The notes beneath the pieces are model-generated. The model saw only the letters and a program-made list of their open reading frames with translations. It ran no database searches and was not told where the DNA came from. A program made the translations under genes and the position numbers. 61,575 nucleotides of DNA from Allobosea sp. 67-29 (GTDB lineage: Bacteria; Pseudomonadota; Alphaproteobacteria; Rhizobiales; Beijerinckiaceae): the NCBI RefSeq assembly GCF_001898115.1, contig NZ_MKSQ01000015.1:70274-131848 (forward strand), given 5' to 3'. Below, one piece after another: positions 28,951-38,261 of the stretch. How positions within the stretch are numbered: the first letter of the stretch is position 1; each line of letters starts with the position of its first letter.

Positions 28951-29084
28951 GCGCCGCTCAGCCCGATCGAAGCACGCGCCCGGCCGCCGCCGAGATGGCG
29001 TCCGCACCGGTACAGCCCGCCCTGTCAGCCATCATCGCCGCTGCCCTCGACGCGGCCAAGCAACTCGAACGGAGCCGTTCATGA
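28947..29084 (+). CDS. Small ORF of 45 codons between hutH and hutU
   Basis: ATG at 28947 overlaps the hutH stop (ATGA), and its own TGA at 29082-29084 overlaps the hutU ATG (ATGA again), so it sits exactly in the translational relay of the operon. The product is Ala-rich and starts [17 protein letters not shown]; the C-terminal half ([19 protein letters not shown]) could form one amphipathic helix. Third-position GC is about 75%, somewhat below the neighbours. It may be a real small protein or simply a coupling ORF. I do not recognise a family. Confidence 0.5.
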   Translation: MSAAQPDRSTRPAAAEMASAPVQPALSAIIAAALDAAKQLERSRS

Positions 29085-30748
29085 CCCGCCTGGACAATAC
29101 CCGCGTCATCCGCCCCGCCACCGGCACCGAACTCAGCGCCAAGAGCTGGCTGACGGAAGCGCCGCTGCGCATGCTGATGAACAACCTGCATCCTGATGTC
29201 GCCGAGAATCCGCAGGAGCTCGTGGTCTATGGCGGCATCGGCCGCGCCGCCCGCTCCTGGGAGGATTTCGACCGCATCGTCGCTGCGTTGCGCCAGCTCG
29301 AAGCCGACGAGACCCTGCTCGTCCAGTCCGGCAAGCCGGTCGGCGTGTTCCGCACCCACAAGGATGCGCCGCGCGTGCTGATTGCCAATTCGAACCTCGT
29401 GCCGCATTGGGCGACCTGGGACCATTTCAACGAGCTCGATAAGAAGGGGCTCGCCATGTACGGCCAGATGACGGCCGGCTCCTGGATTTATATCGGCACG
29501 CAAGGCATCGTGCAGGGCACCTACGAGACCTTCGTCGAGGCCGGGCGCCAGCATTACAACGGCAACCTCAAGGGCAAATGGGTCCTGACCGGCGGCCTCG
29601 GCGGTATGGGCGGCGCCCAGCCGCTCGCCGCGGTGATGGCCGGCGCCTCCTGCCTCGCCGTCGAGTGCAATCCGGATTCGATCGATTTCCGCCTGCGCAC
29701 CCGCTATCTCGACGAGAAGGCCTCGAGCCTCGACGAGGCGCTGGAGATGATCGCCCGCTGGACCAGGAACGGCGAGGCGAAGTCGGTCGGCCTGCTCGGC
29801 AACTGCGCCGAGATCCTGCCCGAGATGGTCCGCCGCGGCATCCGCCCGGACATGGTCACCGACCAGACCTCGGCGCATGACCCGATCAACGGCTACCTGC
29901 CGAAGGGCTGGACCATGGGCCAGTGGAAGCAGGCGCGCGAGGCCAACCCGAAATCCGTCGAGACCGCCGCCCGCGCCTCGATGCGCGAGCATGTCGAGGC
30001 GATGATCGCCTTCCAGGAGATGGGCTTACCCGTCTTCGATTACGGCAACAACATCCGCCAGGTCGCCAAGGACGAGGGGCTGGAGAACGCCTTCGCCTTC
30101 CCGGGGTTCGTGCCGGCCTATATCCGCCCGCTGTTCTGCCGCGGCATCGGCCCGTTCCGCTGGGCAGCGCTGTCCGGCGATCCGGAGGATATTTACAAGA
30201 CCGACGCCAAGGTGAAGGAGCTCACGCCCGGCAACACGCACCTGCATAACTGGCTCGACATGGCGCGCGAGCGCATCGCGTTCCAGGGCGTGCCGGCGCG
30301 CATCTGCTGGGTCGGCCTCGGCGATCGCCATCGGCTCGGCCTCGCCTTCAACGAGATGGTCAGGACCGGCGAGCTCAAGGCCCCGGTCGTGATCGGCCGC
30401 GACCATCTCGATTCCGGCTCGGTCGCTTCGCCGAACCGCGAGACCGAAGCGATGAAGGACGGCTCGGACGCGGTTTCCGACTGGCCGCTGCTCAACGCCC
30501 TGCTCAACACGGCGTCCGGCGCGACCTGGGTCTCGCTGCATCATGGCGGCGGCGTCGGTATGGGCTTCTCGCAGCATGCGGGCGTCGTGATCTGCGCGGA
30601 TGGCACCGACGACGCGGCCGCCCGCCTGTCGCGCGTGCTCTGGAACGACCCGGCCACCGGCGTGATGCGCCATGCCGATGCCGGCTACGAGATCGCGCTG
30701 GACTGCGCCCGCGAGAAGCAGCTCAACCTGCCGGGGATTTTGGGCTGA
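29081..30748 (+). CDS. hutU: Urocanate hydratase
   Basis: A 555-residue NAD-dependent urocanase that converts urocanate to imidazolonepropionate, the second step of histidine catabolism. The length is standard and the family blocks are intact: [14 protein letters not shown] near residue 48, [15 protein letters not shown] (NAD loop) near 168, [10 protein letters not shown] near 262, and [15 protein letters not shown] near 487. It is coupled to the preceding 45-codon ORF through ATGA. A REP-like repeat separates it from hutD. Confidence 0.96.
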   Translation: MTRLDNTRVIRPATGTELSAKSWLTEAPLRMLMNNLHPDVAENPQELVVYGGIGRAARSWEDFDRIVAALRQLEADETLLVQSGKPVGVFRTHKDAPRVLIANSNLVPHWATWDHFNELDKKGLAMYGQMTAGSWIYIGTQGIVQGTYETFVEAGRQHYNGNLKGKWVLTGGLGGMGGAQPLAAVMAGASCLAVECNPDSIDFRLRTRYLDEKASSLDEALEMIARWTRNGEAKSVGLLGNCAEILPEMVRRGIRPDMVTDQTSAHDPINGYLPKGWTMGQWKQAREANPKSVETAARASMREHVEAMIAFQEMGLPVFDYGNNIRQVAKDEGLENAFAFPGFVPAYIRPLFCRGIGPFRWAALSGDPEDIYKTDAKVKELTPGNTHLHNWLDMARERIAFQGVPARICWVGLGDRHRLGLAFNEMVRTGELKAPVVIGRDHLDSGSVASPNRETEAMKDGSDAVSDWPLLNALLNTASGATWVSLHHGGGVGMGFSQHAGVVICADGTDDAAARLSRVLWNDPATGVMRHADAGYEIALDCAREKQLNLPGILG

Positions 30749-30755
30749 GCCCGCC

Positions 30756-30845
30756 CGTCATTGCGAGCGCAGCGAAGCAATCCAGGGGCGGCAGCGCTCT
30801 ACGTCCCCCCTGGATTGCTTCGTCGCTTCGCTCCTCGCAATGACG
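30756..30845. repeat. REP-like palindromic element, copy 1
   Basis: A 90-bp element with near-perfect inverted arms, beginning CGTCATTGCGAGCGCAGCGA and ending TCGCAATGACG, with the internal pair GAAGCAATCCAGG / CCTGGATTGCTTC. It fills most of the hutU-hutD gap. A second copy is at 43140-43240. It has no coding capacity and is probably a non-autonomous REP/MITE-type repeat. Confidence 0.85.
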
Positions 30846-30881
30846 GCGGTTGCGACGCGCTCGCCTGTCAAGGATCACATC

Positions 30882-31442
30882 ATGCGTATCATCCGCGCCG
30901 CCGATTGCAAGGTCATGCCGTGGAAGAACGGCGGCGGCACCACGACCGAGATCGCTGTGGCTCCGGAAAGCGCCTCGCTGGGCGATTTCGATTGGCGGAT
31001 ATCGATGGCGCATGTGGGCGCAGACGGGCCGTTCTCGTCCTTCCCCGGCATCGACCGGACCTTGTCGGTATTAACCGGCAACGGCATTCGGCTGGCCTTC
31101 GGCGATGGCGAGACGGTGGCGCTCGATCGCGCGACCGCGCCGTTCTTCTTCGCGGCCGACCGGGCGGTGGATGGGGTGCTGGTCGATGGGCCGATCGACG
31201 ATCTCAATGTGATGAGCCGGCGCGGCCGCTGGCGGCACCGGGTCGAGCGCTTGTCGGGTGAAGGCTCGCTCCCCGCGAGCGAAGGCCTGCTGGTGCTGGT
31301 CGCCCGCAAGGCCGACTGGCTGGTGAACGGCGTGAGCTTAGGAGCCGGCGACAGCGCGATCCTCGACGCGCCGGGGCATGGTGAACTTCGGGTGAGCGGC
31401 AGCGAGGCAGAACTCTACGCCGTGTGGCTGGCGGCGTCATAG
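30882..31442 (+). CDS. hutD: HutD-family cupin protein
   Basis: A 186-residue protein of the HutD/Ves family (beta-barrel cupin-like fold). The N-terminal signature MPWKNGGGTTTEIA and DFDWRISMAHVGADGPFSSFPG are characteristic. HutD is thought to act as a governor that limits hut induction, in other bacteria by binding formylglutamate, but its biochemistry is not settled. ATG at 30882 has an AAGGA site. It is the last gene of the rightward hut unit, 133 bp after hutU across a REP element. Confidence 0.88.
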   Translation: MRIIRAADCKVMPWKNGGGTTTEIAVAPESASLGDFDWRISMAHVGADGPFSSFPGIDRTLSVLTGNGIRLAFGDGETVALDRATAPFFFAADRAVDGVLVDGPIDDLNVMSRRGRWRHRVERLSGEGSLPASEGLLVLVARKADWLVNGVSLGAGDSAILDAPGHGELRVSGSEAELYAVWLAAS

Positions 31443-31454
31443 GTAAGCGCAGGA

Positions 31455-31479
31455 TCCCCTCTCCCGGATGGGAGAAGGG
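31455..31479. terminator. Imperfect hairpin between convergent genes
   Basis: CCCTCTCCC and GGGAGAAGGG form an imperfect stem in the 58-bp gap between the hutD stop and the citrate synthase stop. There is no strong T-tract. Confidence 0.35.
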
Positions 31480-31500
31480 TTCTCCGCGCCCTACCTGAAC

Positions 31501-32580
31501 CTACGCCGCCTGACGCGGCTGCGGGCCGACATAGACCGATTGCGGGCGGATCAGGCGGCCGCCGGCGATCTGCTCCTTGGCATGGGCGAGCCAGCCCGTC
31601 GTGCGGCCGAGTGCGAAGACGCACGTGAAGGAATCCGGCGTGAAGCCGAGCGCCTCCAGCAAGAGCGCCGTGTAGAACTCGACATTGGTTTCGAGCGTCC
31701 GGTTCGGCTTGCGCTCGCGCAGGATGGCGAGCGCCGCCTGCTCGACCGCCTCGGCCAAGGCAAGACGCCCGCTATCGGCGCCGAGCCGGCGGATCGCACC
31801 TTTCAGCGCATCGGCGCGCGGATCGCGGACGCGATAGATGCGGTGGCCGAAACCCATCAGCCGGTCACCATGATCGAGCGCGTTTTCCAGCCAGGCGCGC
31901 GCATTGCCGGGCTCGCCGATCGCATCGAGCATCTCGATGACCGGACCGGGCGCGCCGCCATGGAGCGGGCCTTTCAGGGCGCCGATGCCGGCGAGCACCG
32001 CCGAGACTAGCCCGGCGCGGGTCGAGGCGACGACGCGGGAGGCGAAGGTCGAGGCGTTGAGGCCGTGATCGGCGACGGTCACCAGATAGGTATCAAGCGC
32101 CGCCGCCTGCTGCTTCGTCGGCGCCTTGCCGGTCAGCATGCGCAGGGTATCGGCGGCCTGCGACAGCGACGGATCAGGCGCGACCGGCGCGAGACCTTGC
32201 CGCAGACGCAAGGACGCAGCCGTGAACACGGCCGGCGCTGCCAGCAGCCGCAGCACCGTGCCGGCATCCTCGCCATCGGGAATCAGCGCGGTCATCGCGC
32301 GGATCATTTCGACCGGGCCAAGCGTCACCGGGACGACAGCTTTCCGCACGACCGTCTCGAACAGCTCCTGCCGCGCCGCGCCCAGCGCAACCGGCAGATC
32401 CTTCATAGCGGGCAGGTCCGGCACGAAGCCGTCAAGCATCAGCGCGGCCATCTCCTCGAAGGAGGTATGGCCGGCGAGCTCATCGAGACTATGGCCACGC
32501 ATCACCAGCCGGCCCGCCGCTCCATCGACTTCCGAGAGCACGGTATGGGCGGCAACGACATCTTCAAGGCCATCGGACAT
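31501..32580 (-). CDS. Citrate synthase-like protein, short form
   Basis: A 359-residue citrate/2-methylcitrate synthase family protein. The substrate and catalytic histidines are in DHGLNASTF and MGFGHRIYRVRDPR. The third catalytic position, usually Asp in PNVDFY, is Glu here (NVEFYTALLLEALG), as in some actinobacterial CitA-type paralogues. It lacks the longer N-terminal domain of the main TCA enzyme. ATG at 32580 is chosen for its GAGGAG site. It stands head to head with an HTH-fused citrate synthase paralogue and is convergent with hutD. Whether it makes citrate, methylcitrate or another product is open. Confidence 0.82.
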   Translation of the reverse strand: MSDGLEDVVAAHTVLSEVDGAAGRLVMRGHSLDELAGHTSFEEMAALMLDGFVPDLPAMKDLPVALGAARQELFETVVRKAVVPVTLGPVEMIRAMTALIPDGEDAGTVLRLLAAPAVFTAASLRLRQGLAPVAPDPSLSQAADTLRMLTGKAPTKQQAAALDTYLVTVADHGLNASTFASRVVASTRAGLVSAVLAGIGALKGPLHGGAPGPVIEMLDAIGEPGNARAWLENALDHGDRLMGFGHRIYRVRDPRADALKGAIRRLGADSGRLALAEAVEQAALAILRERKPNRTLETNVEFYTALLLEALGFTPDSFTCVFALGRTTGWLAHAKEQIAGGRLIRPQSVYVGPQPRQAA

Positions 32581-32609
32581 GGCGGTTCTCCTCAACATCT
32601 GAGGCCTTG

Positions 32610-32642
32610 AAGATTGATAGCTTCATCGATAGAATCAATCTT
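32610..32642. promoter_or_regulatory. Inverted repeat operator between two citrate synthase paralogues
   Basis: Perfect 9-bp arms AAGATTGAT (32610-32618) and ATCAATCTT (32634-32642), 15 nt apart, in an AT-rich 76-bp divergent promoter region. A further ATCAAT half-site lies at 32653-32658. The likely binder is the HTH domain of the rightward gene. Confidence 0.6.
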
Positions 32643-32656
32643 GAACAATATAATCA

Positions 32657-33808
32657 ATGTATTTTCCGATGACCGACTGGCTGACGGCGCAACAGGTGAT
32701 GCAGCGGCTCGGGCTGAAGCCGCAGACGCTCTATGCCTATGTCAGCCGCGGGCTGATCGAGGCGCGCGGCGATGCCGGCGACTCGCGCCGGCGGCTCTAC
32801 CGCGCCGAGGATGTGGCGCGGCTAGAGCATCGCAAGGCGCGGGGGCGCAAGCCCGCGACAATCGCCGAAGATGCAATCGCCTTCGGCGAACCGATCCTGG
32901 CCTCGGGCATCGCCACGATCCAGCGCGGCAAGCTCTGGTATCGCGGGCAGGATGCCGAAAAGCTGGCCGAAACGGCGAAGCTGGAGGATGTCGCGCGGCT
33001 GCTTTGGGATTGCGGCTCGCAGCGATTCCCGCCGCTGTTCACGATCGTTCCGGAGGCGCCGGCCCGGCAGCGCATGTTCGCGGTGATCGCGGCGCGCGCC
33101 GCCAGCGACCCCGCCATGGCCGGACGGACGAAGAAGGCGCTCTATCTGGAAGCGGCCTCCGTCATCGACTCGCTCGTCGACGCCATCGCCGGACGGCCGG
33201 GACAGGGGCCGATCCATCACCGGCTGGCGCAGGCCTGGGGCTGCGACGAACGCGGCGCCGACCTGATCCGCCGCGCGCTGGTATTGCTCGCCGACCATGA
33301 GCTCAACGCCTCGACCTTCGCGGTCCGTGTCGCGGCCTCGACGCGCGCCTCGTTGGCAGCCAGCATCCTGGCAGGGCTCGCCACGCTGTCCGGGCCGTTG
33401 CATGGCGGGATGACGCCGCGCGTGCTCGGTCTGATGCGCGAGATCGCGAGCGAGGGTGTCGAGATGGCGGTCTCGGCGCGGCTTGCCACCGGCATGCCCC
33501 TGCCCGGTTTCGGCCATCCGCTCTATCCGGATGGCGACGCGCGGGCCCGTGCGCTTCTCAGCGCGTTTACGCTCCCGCCCGCCTATGAGGCGACGCGCTG
33601 CGCAGTCACCGCGCTGACCGGCGAGGAGCCGAATATCGATTTCGTGCTGACGGCGATCGCGAGCGAACTCGGGCTCGGGCCGGACGTGCCGTTTCAACTC
33701 TTCGCCGCCGCGCGCTGCGCCGGCTGGATCGCTCACGCGCTGGAGCAAAACGAGACCGGACGTCTGATCCGGCCTCGCGCCCGCTATGTCGGGCCGGAAC
33801 CGGCCTAG
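32657..33808 (+). CDS. Citrate synthase-like protein with N-terminal helix-turn-helix
   Basis: A 383-residue fusion. Residues about 8-55 form a MerR/excisionase-like HTH (LTAQQVMQRLGLKPQTLYAYVSRGLI, then RRRLYRAEDVARLEHRK). The rest is a citrate synthase domain with DHELNASTF, PGFGHPLYPDGDARA and PNIDFVLTAI, so the His, His and Asp catalytic positions are kept. Such fusions may be enzymes that also regulate their own region, or metabolite-sensing regulators built on citrate synthase. The start may be 32657 or ATG 32669; neither has a clear ribosome site, so a leaderless mRNA is possible. It is divergent from its HTH-less paralogue. Confidence 0.82.
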   Translation: MYFPMTDWLTAQQVMQRLGLKPQTLYAYVSRGLIEARGDAGDSRRRLYRAEDVARLEHRKARGRKPATIAEDAIAFGEPILASGIATIQRGKLWYRGQDAEKLAETAKLEDVARLLWDCGSQRFPPLFTIVPEAPARQRMFAVIAARAASDPAMAGRTKKALYLEAASVIDSLVDAIAGRPGQGPIHHRLAQAWGCDERGADLIRRALVLLADHELNASTFAVRVAASTRASLAASILAGLATLSGPLHGGMTPRVLGLMREIASEGVEMAVSARLATGMPLPGFGHPLYPDGDARARALLSAFTLPPAYEATRCAVTALTGEEPNIDFVLTAIASELGLGPDVPFQLFAAARCAGWIAHALEQNETGRLIRPRARYVGPEPA

Positions 33809-33819
33809 GCCGGTTCCGG
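33794..33819. terminator. Perfect 26-bp palindrome containing both convergent stop codons
   Basis: Arms CCGGAACCGGCC and GGCCGGTTCCGG flank a central TA. The shared CTAG at its centre gives TAG stops to both the HTH-citrate synthase gene (33806-33808) and the cyclopropane synthase gene (33807-33805), so both proteins end Pro-Glu-Pro-Ala. As RNA it folds into a strong hairpin from either strand and could terminate both transcripts, though no T-tract follows. Confidence 0.6.
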
Positions 33820-35055
33820 TGCGGCAACCTTGGCAGCTGCCGCCGGCTTCTGGCCAAATTCCTTTTCGCGCTGCTCGATATAGCTGCGCGTGATCGGCAG
33901 GCCGTCGAGCTTCTTGGCGAGCTGGAACTGGAAGACGACCAGATCGTCGTGCCGAAAGCTGGCCTCCGAAGCGGCGAGATAGAACTCCCACATCCGGGCG
34001 AAGCGTTCGTCGTACATCGCCACCGCTTCCTTGCGCCGCTGCAGGAAGTTCTCGCGCCAATGCTTCAGCGTCTCGGCGTAATGAATCCGGAGCACCTCGA
34101 CATCCGTGACGACGAGCCCCTCCTTCTCGATCGCCGCCGCCATTTCCGACATCGCCGGGATATAGCCGCCGGGGAAGATGTACTTGGCGATGAACGGGTT
34201 TGTCGCGCCCGGCGGCGAAGAGCGGCCGATGGTGTGGATCAGCGCCACCCCGTCATCCGTCATCAGCTCCCGCACCTTGCGGAAGTAGTCGCGGTAATAG
34301 CCGACGCCGACATGCTCGAACATCCCGACCGAGACGATGCGGTCGAAGCTCTCCGTCAGGTAGCGATAGTCCTGCAACCGGAACTCGACCGGCAGGCCCG
34401 ACGCCTTGCCGCGCTCCTGGGCGATGGCGAGTTGCTCCTCTGACAGGGTTATGCCCGTCACCGAGGCGCCGGTGTCGCCAGCGATGGACAGCGCCATGCC
34501 GCCCCAGCCGCAGCCGATATCGAGCACGCGCTGGCCCGGCTGCAGGTCGAGCTTGCCCATGATGTGACGCTTCTTGGCGAGTTGCGCCTCGGCCAAGGTT
34601 AACCCGGGCGTCGCAAAATAGGCGCAGGAATACTGCATGTCCGGATCGAGGAAGAGCTTGAAGAAATCGCTCTTCAAGTCGTAGTGATGCGCGACATTGC
34701 GCTTGGCCAAGGCCGGCGTGTTGTGCTGGTGGAAGCGTCGCACCGCGGTGCGCAGGCTCTCCAGAGTTCGGCCCCAGCCCTGAGGCCGGGCCTTGTGGAC
34801 CGCGGCGACGAGCGCGTCCAGCAGGTCGTAGAGCGAACCCTGCTCGACGACCACACGCCCATCCATAACCGCCTCGCCCAGCGCGAGCTCGGGATTGAGC
34901 GCAAGCTTCAGTTCCGTCGGAGTATCGACGATACGCATCCGCAAGCGGGGGGCATTGCCATGCCCGACCGTTTGAAGCGTCCCGTCCGGAAAAACCACAT
35001 CGATCCGCGGCTCGATCGCCAGCCGCGACAACATCCTTGCAACCAGTGAACGCAT
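33805..35055 (-). CDS. cfa: Cyclopropane-fatty-acyl-phospholipid synthase
   Basis: A 416-residue SAM-dependent enzyme that adds a methylene bridge to unsaturated acyl chains of membrane phospholipids. The SAM-binding motif is VLDIGCGWGG, followed by GITLSEEQ, DYRYL and SVGMFEHVG; YSCAYF near residue 137 is the usual CFAS landmark. The N-terminal 100 residues match the family's lipid-proximal domain. The start at 35055 (MRSLVARML) fits homologues. The gene converges with the HTH-citrate synthase gene, sharing a 4-bp CTAG at their stops. Confidence 0.88.
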   Translation of the reverse strand: MRSLVARMLSRLAIEPRIDVVFPDGTLQTVGHGNAPRLRMRIVDTPTELKLALNPELALGEAVMDGRVVVEQGSLYDLLDALVAAVHKARPQGWGRTLESLRTAVRRFHQHNTPALAKRNVAHHYDLKSDFFKLFLDPDMQYSCAYFATPGLTLAEAQLAKKRHIMGKLDLQPGQRVLDIGCGWGGMALSIAGDTGASVTGITLSEEQLAIAQERGKASGLPVEFRLQDYRYLTESFDRIVSVGMFEHVGVGYYRDYFRKVRELMTDDGVALIHTIGRSSPPGATNPFIAKYIFPGGYIPAMSEMAAAIEKEGLVVTDVEVLRIHYAETLKHWRENFLQRRKEAVAMYDERFARMWEFYLAASEASFRHDDLVVFQFQLAKKLDGLPITRSYIEQREKEFGQKPAAAAKVAAPEPA

Positions 35056-35229
35056 TGGCCCCACCTTCGGCAGCGCCCCCTTGTTCGCCAAAAGATGGCA
35101 AGCGAAATTGTCGCCGTAACTCCGGTTGAGCGCAAGGCTGCCCTTCGCCTGCGGCATGACAGCGCAGCGAAACCCCTTGTCGCCCGCAGGGGAAACATGG
35201 CCCTTGCAACGGAAAGTTGCGTTGGCCGA

Positions 35230-36005
<776 letters not shown>

Positions 36006-36009
<4 letters not shown>

Positions 36010-36779
36010 AGCTTGGCCCACGGAAACAGGCGCTGGTTGACCGCCTTGAACAGGAAATCCGAGATCAGGCCGATGAGCCCGATGACGATGATGCCGAAGA
36101 TGATCTGCCCGGTGTTCAGCAGCGCCTGGCTGTCGGTGATCATATGGCCGATGCCGGAGGAGGAGCCGATCAATTCGGCGACGATGACATAGGTCCAGGC
36201 CCAGCCGAGGACGAGGCGGAAAATCTCCGCAATCTGCGGCGCCGCATTCGGCAGCAGCACGCGGCGCACCACCGAGCGATCGCCGGCACCGAGCGTATAG
36301 GCGGCGTCGACGAGGTCGCGCCGAATCGAGCCGACCGCGACCGCGATCATCAGGATCAACTGGAAGACCGAGCCGAGGAAGATGACCAGTAGCTTCTGCG
36401 TCTCGCCGATGCCGGCCCAGAGGATCAGCAGCGGAATGAAGGCCGAGGCCGGCAGGTAGCGCGCGAACGAGACGAAGGGCTCGAGGAAGGCCTCGATCGG
36501 CTTGTACGCGCCCATCAGGATGCCGAGCGGCAGCGCCACGATCGCCGCGATGACGAAGCCGCCGACGACGCGCCAGATCGTCATCATGATGTCGAAGCTG
36601 AAGCCGTAGCGCGTCATCAGGCTCCAGCCCTCGCCGACCATGGTCAGCGGATCGGCCAGGAAGAGCCGCTGCACATAGCCGCCGAAGGTCGCAACCGACC
36701 AGAACGCGACGAAGAGTGCGAAGAAGGCGAGGCCATAGCCGAGGCGCGCCGGAGCCGAGACGGGTCTGAGCGGTTTCAT
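36006..36779 (-). CDS. ABC transporter permease (SsuC/TauC type)
   Basis: A 257-residue inner-membrane permease with six predicted helices and the BPD_transp_1 EAA-type loop (VDAAYTLGAGDRSVVRRVLLPNAAPQI), where the ATPase docks. Its ATG overlaps the stop of the mug-like gene (ATGA), and the ATPase gene overlaps its own 3' end, so these genes are translationally coupled. It imports the ligand of the binding protein at 37302-38261. Confidence 0.9.
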
Positions 36780-37291
36780 GCCTTGTCGTGTCCGGTCATG
36801 GCGAGCGCGAGTTCTTTCCAGGGTTGGGGCGACCAGTAGCCGGCCGCCGCGCCGGAGGTCGAGGGCAGGATGAAGATTCCCACGCCAGCGAAGGTGACTG
36901 TCTGCAGACCATAGCCGAGCGACCCAGCCGCCACGCCCAACGCCGCCTGTGCCGCGCGCTTGCCGTTGAAGGCGAGCCAGCGCGGGCGATGCGCGGCGAT
37001 CCGATCCCGCAACCCGGCGATATCGAAATGATTGCCGCGCAAGGCAGAGTCGGGCCCGGAGCTGCGCTTGGCGACATCGGTGAGGCCGATGCCGTAGCGC
37101 GGCAACTCGCGGAATCGCTCCGGAGCGAACCGTTCCGGCACCAGCCCGATCTCATGAATGATCGTCCAGAACTTGTTGCCGGGACCGGCATAATAGGCGC
37201 CGCGCATCGCCGAGACAGCTCCGGCCTGCGTGCCGCAGAAGACGACATGCAGGCCGGGCTTCAGCACATCCGGCAGGATCGGCCGACTCAC
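36776..37291 (-). CDS. mug: Mismatch-specific uracil/thymine DNA glycosylase-like protein
   Basis: A 171-residue UDG-superfamily protein of the Mug (G:T/U mismatch glycosylase) group. The first motif is FCGTQAG where E. coli Mug has GINPG with the catalytic Asn, followed by AYYAGPGNKFW; the last motif is LPSTSGAA. The Asn is therefore missing, as in several Mug-like relatives, and base specificity may differ. The GTG start at 37291 lies 10 bp after the binding protein stop, and the stop overlaps the permease ATG. A DNA repair gene inside a transporter operon is unusual. Confidence 0.75.
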   Translation of the reverse strand: MSRPILPDVLKPGLHVVFCGTQAGAVSAMRGAYYAGPGNKFWTIIHEIGLVPERFAPERFRELPRYGIGLTDVAKRSSGPDSALRGNHFDIAGLRDRIAAHRPRWLAFNGKRAAQAALGVAAGSLGYGLQTVTFAGVGIFILPSTSGAAAGYWSPQPWKELALAMTGHDKA

Positions 37292-37301
37292 GCCAAGAGC
37301 G

Positions 37302-38261
37302 TCACTTCGCTGCGACGAACTTGGTGTCGACGAGCGTGGCAAAATCGGGCTTCGCCTTGATCAGACCGACCTCCAGGAGCAGATCCGCGGCCTTGGCGTT
37401 GAAGGCCTGCCAGTCGCCGGCGAAGAACTTCCTGTTCCCCTCGGCGTCCGACCAGCGCAGATAGGCCGCCGACTTGCCGAACTGCTCGCCGGTCTGCTTC
37501 ACATCCGCGCCCATGATCTCATAGGCCTTGGCCTGATCCTTCTTGATCATGTCGAGCGCCTCGAAATAGCTCTTCGTCAGCGCGGCCGCGGCCTTTTCAT
37601 CGGCCAGGAAGGCGGGGGTGCAGCCGAAGGTATCCATCACCATCGGATAGTCGAGCGTCGTCGCGATGATCTTGCCGGCCTCGGGCTTCTCGCGCACCGC
37701 AGAGAGATAGGGCTCGTAGGTCAGCGCGGCGTCGTTCTGGCCGGCAATGAAGGCCTGCGCGGCCGGACCCGGCTCCATGTTGACGACCTTGACGTCCTTC
37801 ACCGACAAGCCGTTCTCCTTGAGCATCCAGGCCAGCGCGAAGTAGGGCGAGGTGCCGGGCGCCGAGGCCGCGACGGTCTTGCCCTTCAGATCCTTGATCG
37901 CAGCGATGTCCTTGCGCACGACCATGCCGTCGGCGCCATAGCTCTTGTCGAGCTGGAAGATCTGCTTGGTCTTAACCCCTGCCGCATCCCAAACCAGCCA
38001 GGTCTCGACCGTCGTCGCGGCGCACTGGACATCGCCGGACGCGATCGCGAGATGGCGGTCCTTCTGGGGGATCTTCTTGATCGTCACGTCGAGGCCGTTC
38101 TTCGCGAAGATGCCGGCCTCCTTGGCAAGGACGAGCGGCGCGAAGCCGGTCCAGCCGGAAATGCCGATCGAAACCTTGGTTTGCGCCTGCGCCCCCCCGG
38201 CGGCGAGAAGCGCCCCAAGACCGAAACCCGCCACCGCGCACGCGCGCCTGAAACCCGTCAT
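37302..38261 (-). CDS. ABC transporter substrate-binding protein (NMT1/SsuA-like)
   Basis: A 319-residue periplasmic protein with a signal peptide (residues 1-26, ending GAQAQ). The mature part shows the type-2 periplasmic fold pattern of nitrate/taurine/pyrimidine-precursor binders: GWTGFAPLVLAKEAGIFAKNGLDV, ASGDVQCAATT, GKTVAASAPGTSPYF and DAALTYEPYL. It heads the transporter operon. The ligand is unknown, but a TTTTGCATATGCAT sequence about 100 bp upstream matches the hut operators, which suggests histidine, urocanate or a related imidazole compound. Confidence 0.85.
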   Translation of the reverse strand: MTGFRRACAVAGFGLGALLAAGGAQAQTKVSIGISGWTGFAPLVLAKEAGIFAKNGLDVTIKKIPQKDRHLAIASGDVQCAATTVETWLVWDAAGVKTKQIFQLDKSYGADGMVVRKDIAAIKDLKGKTVAASAPGTSPYFALAWMLKENGLSVKDVKVVNMEPGPAAQAFIAGQNDAALTYEPYLSAVREKPEAGKIIATTLDYPMVMDTFGCTPAFLADEKAAAALTKSYFEALDMIKKDQAKAYEIMGADVKQTGEQFGKSAAYLRWSDAEGNRKFFAGDWQAFNAKAADLLLEVGLIKAKPDFATLVDTKFVAAK

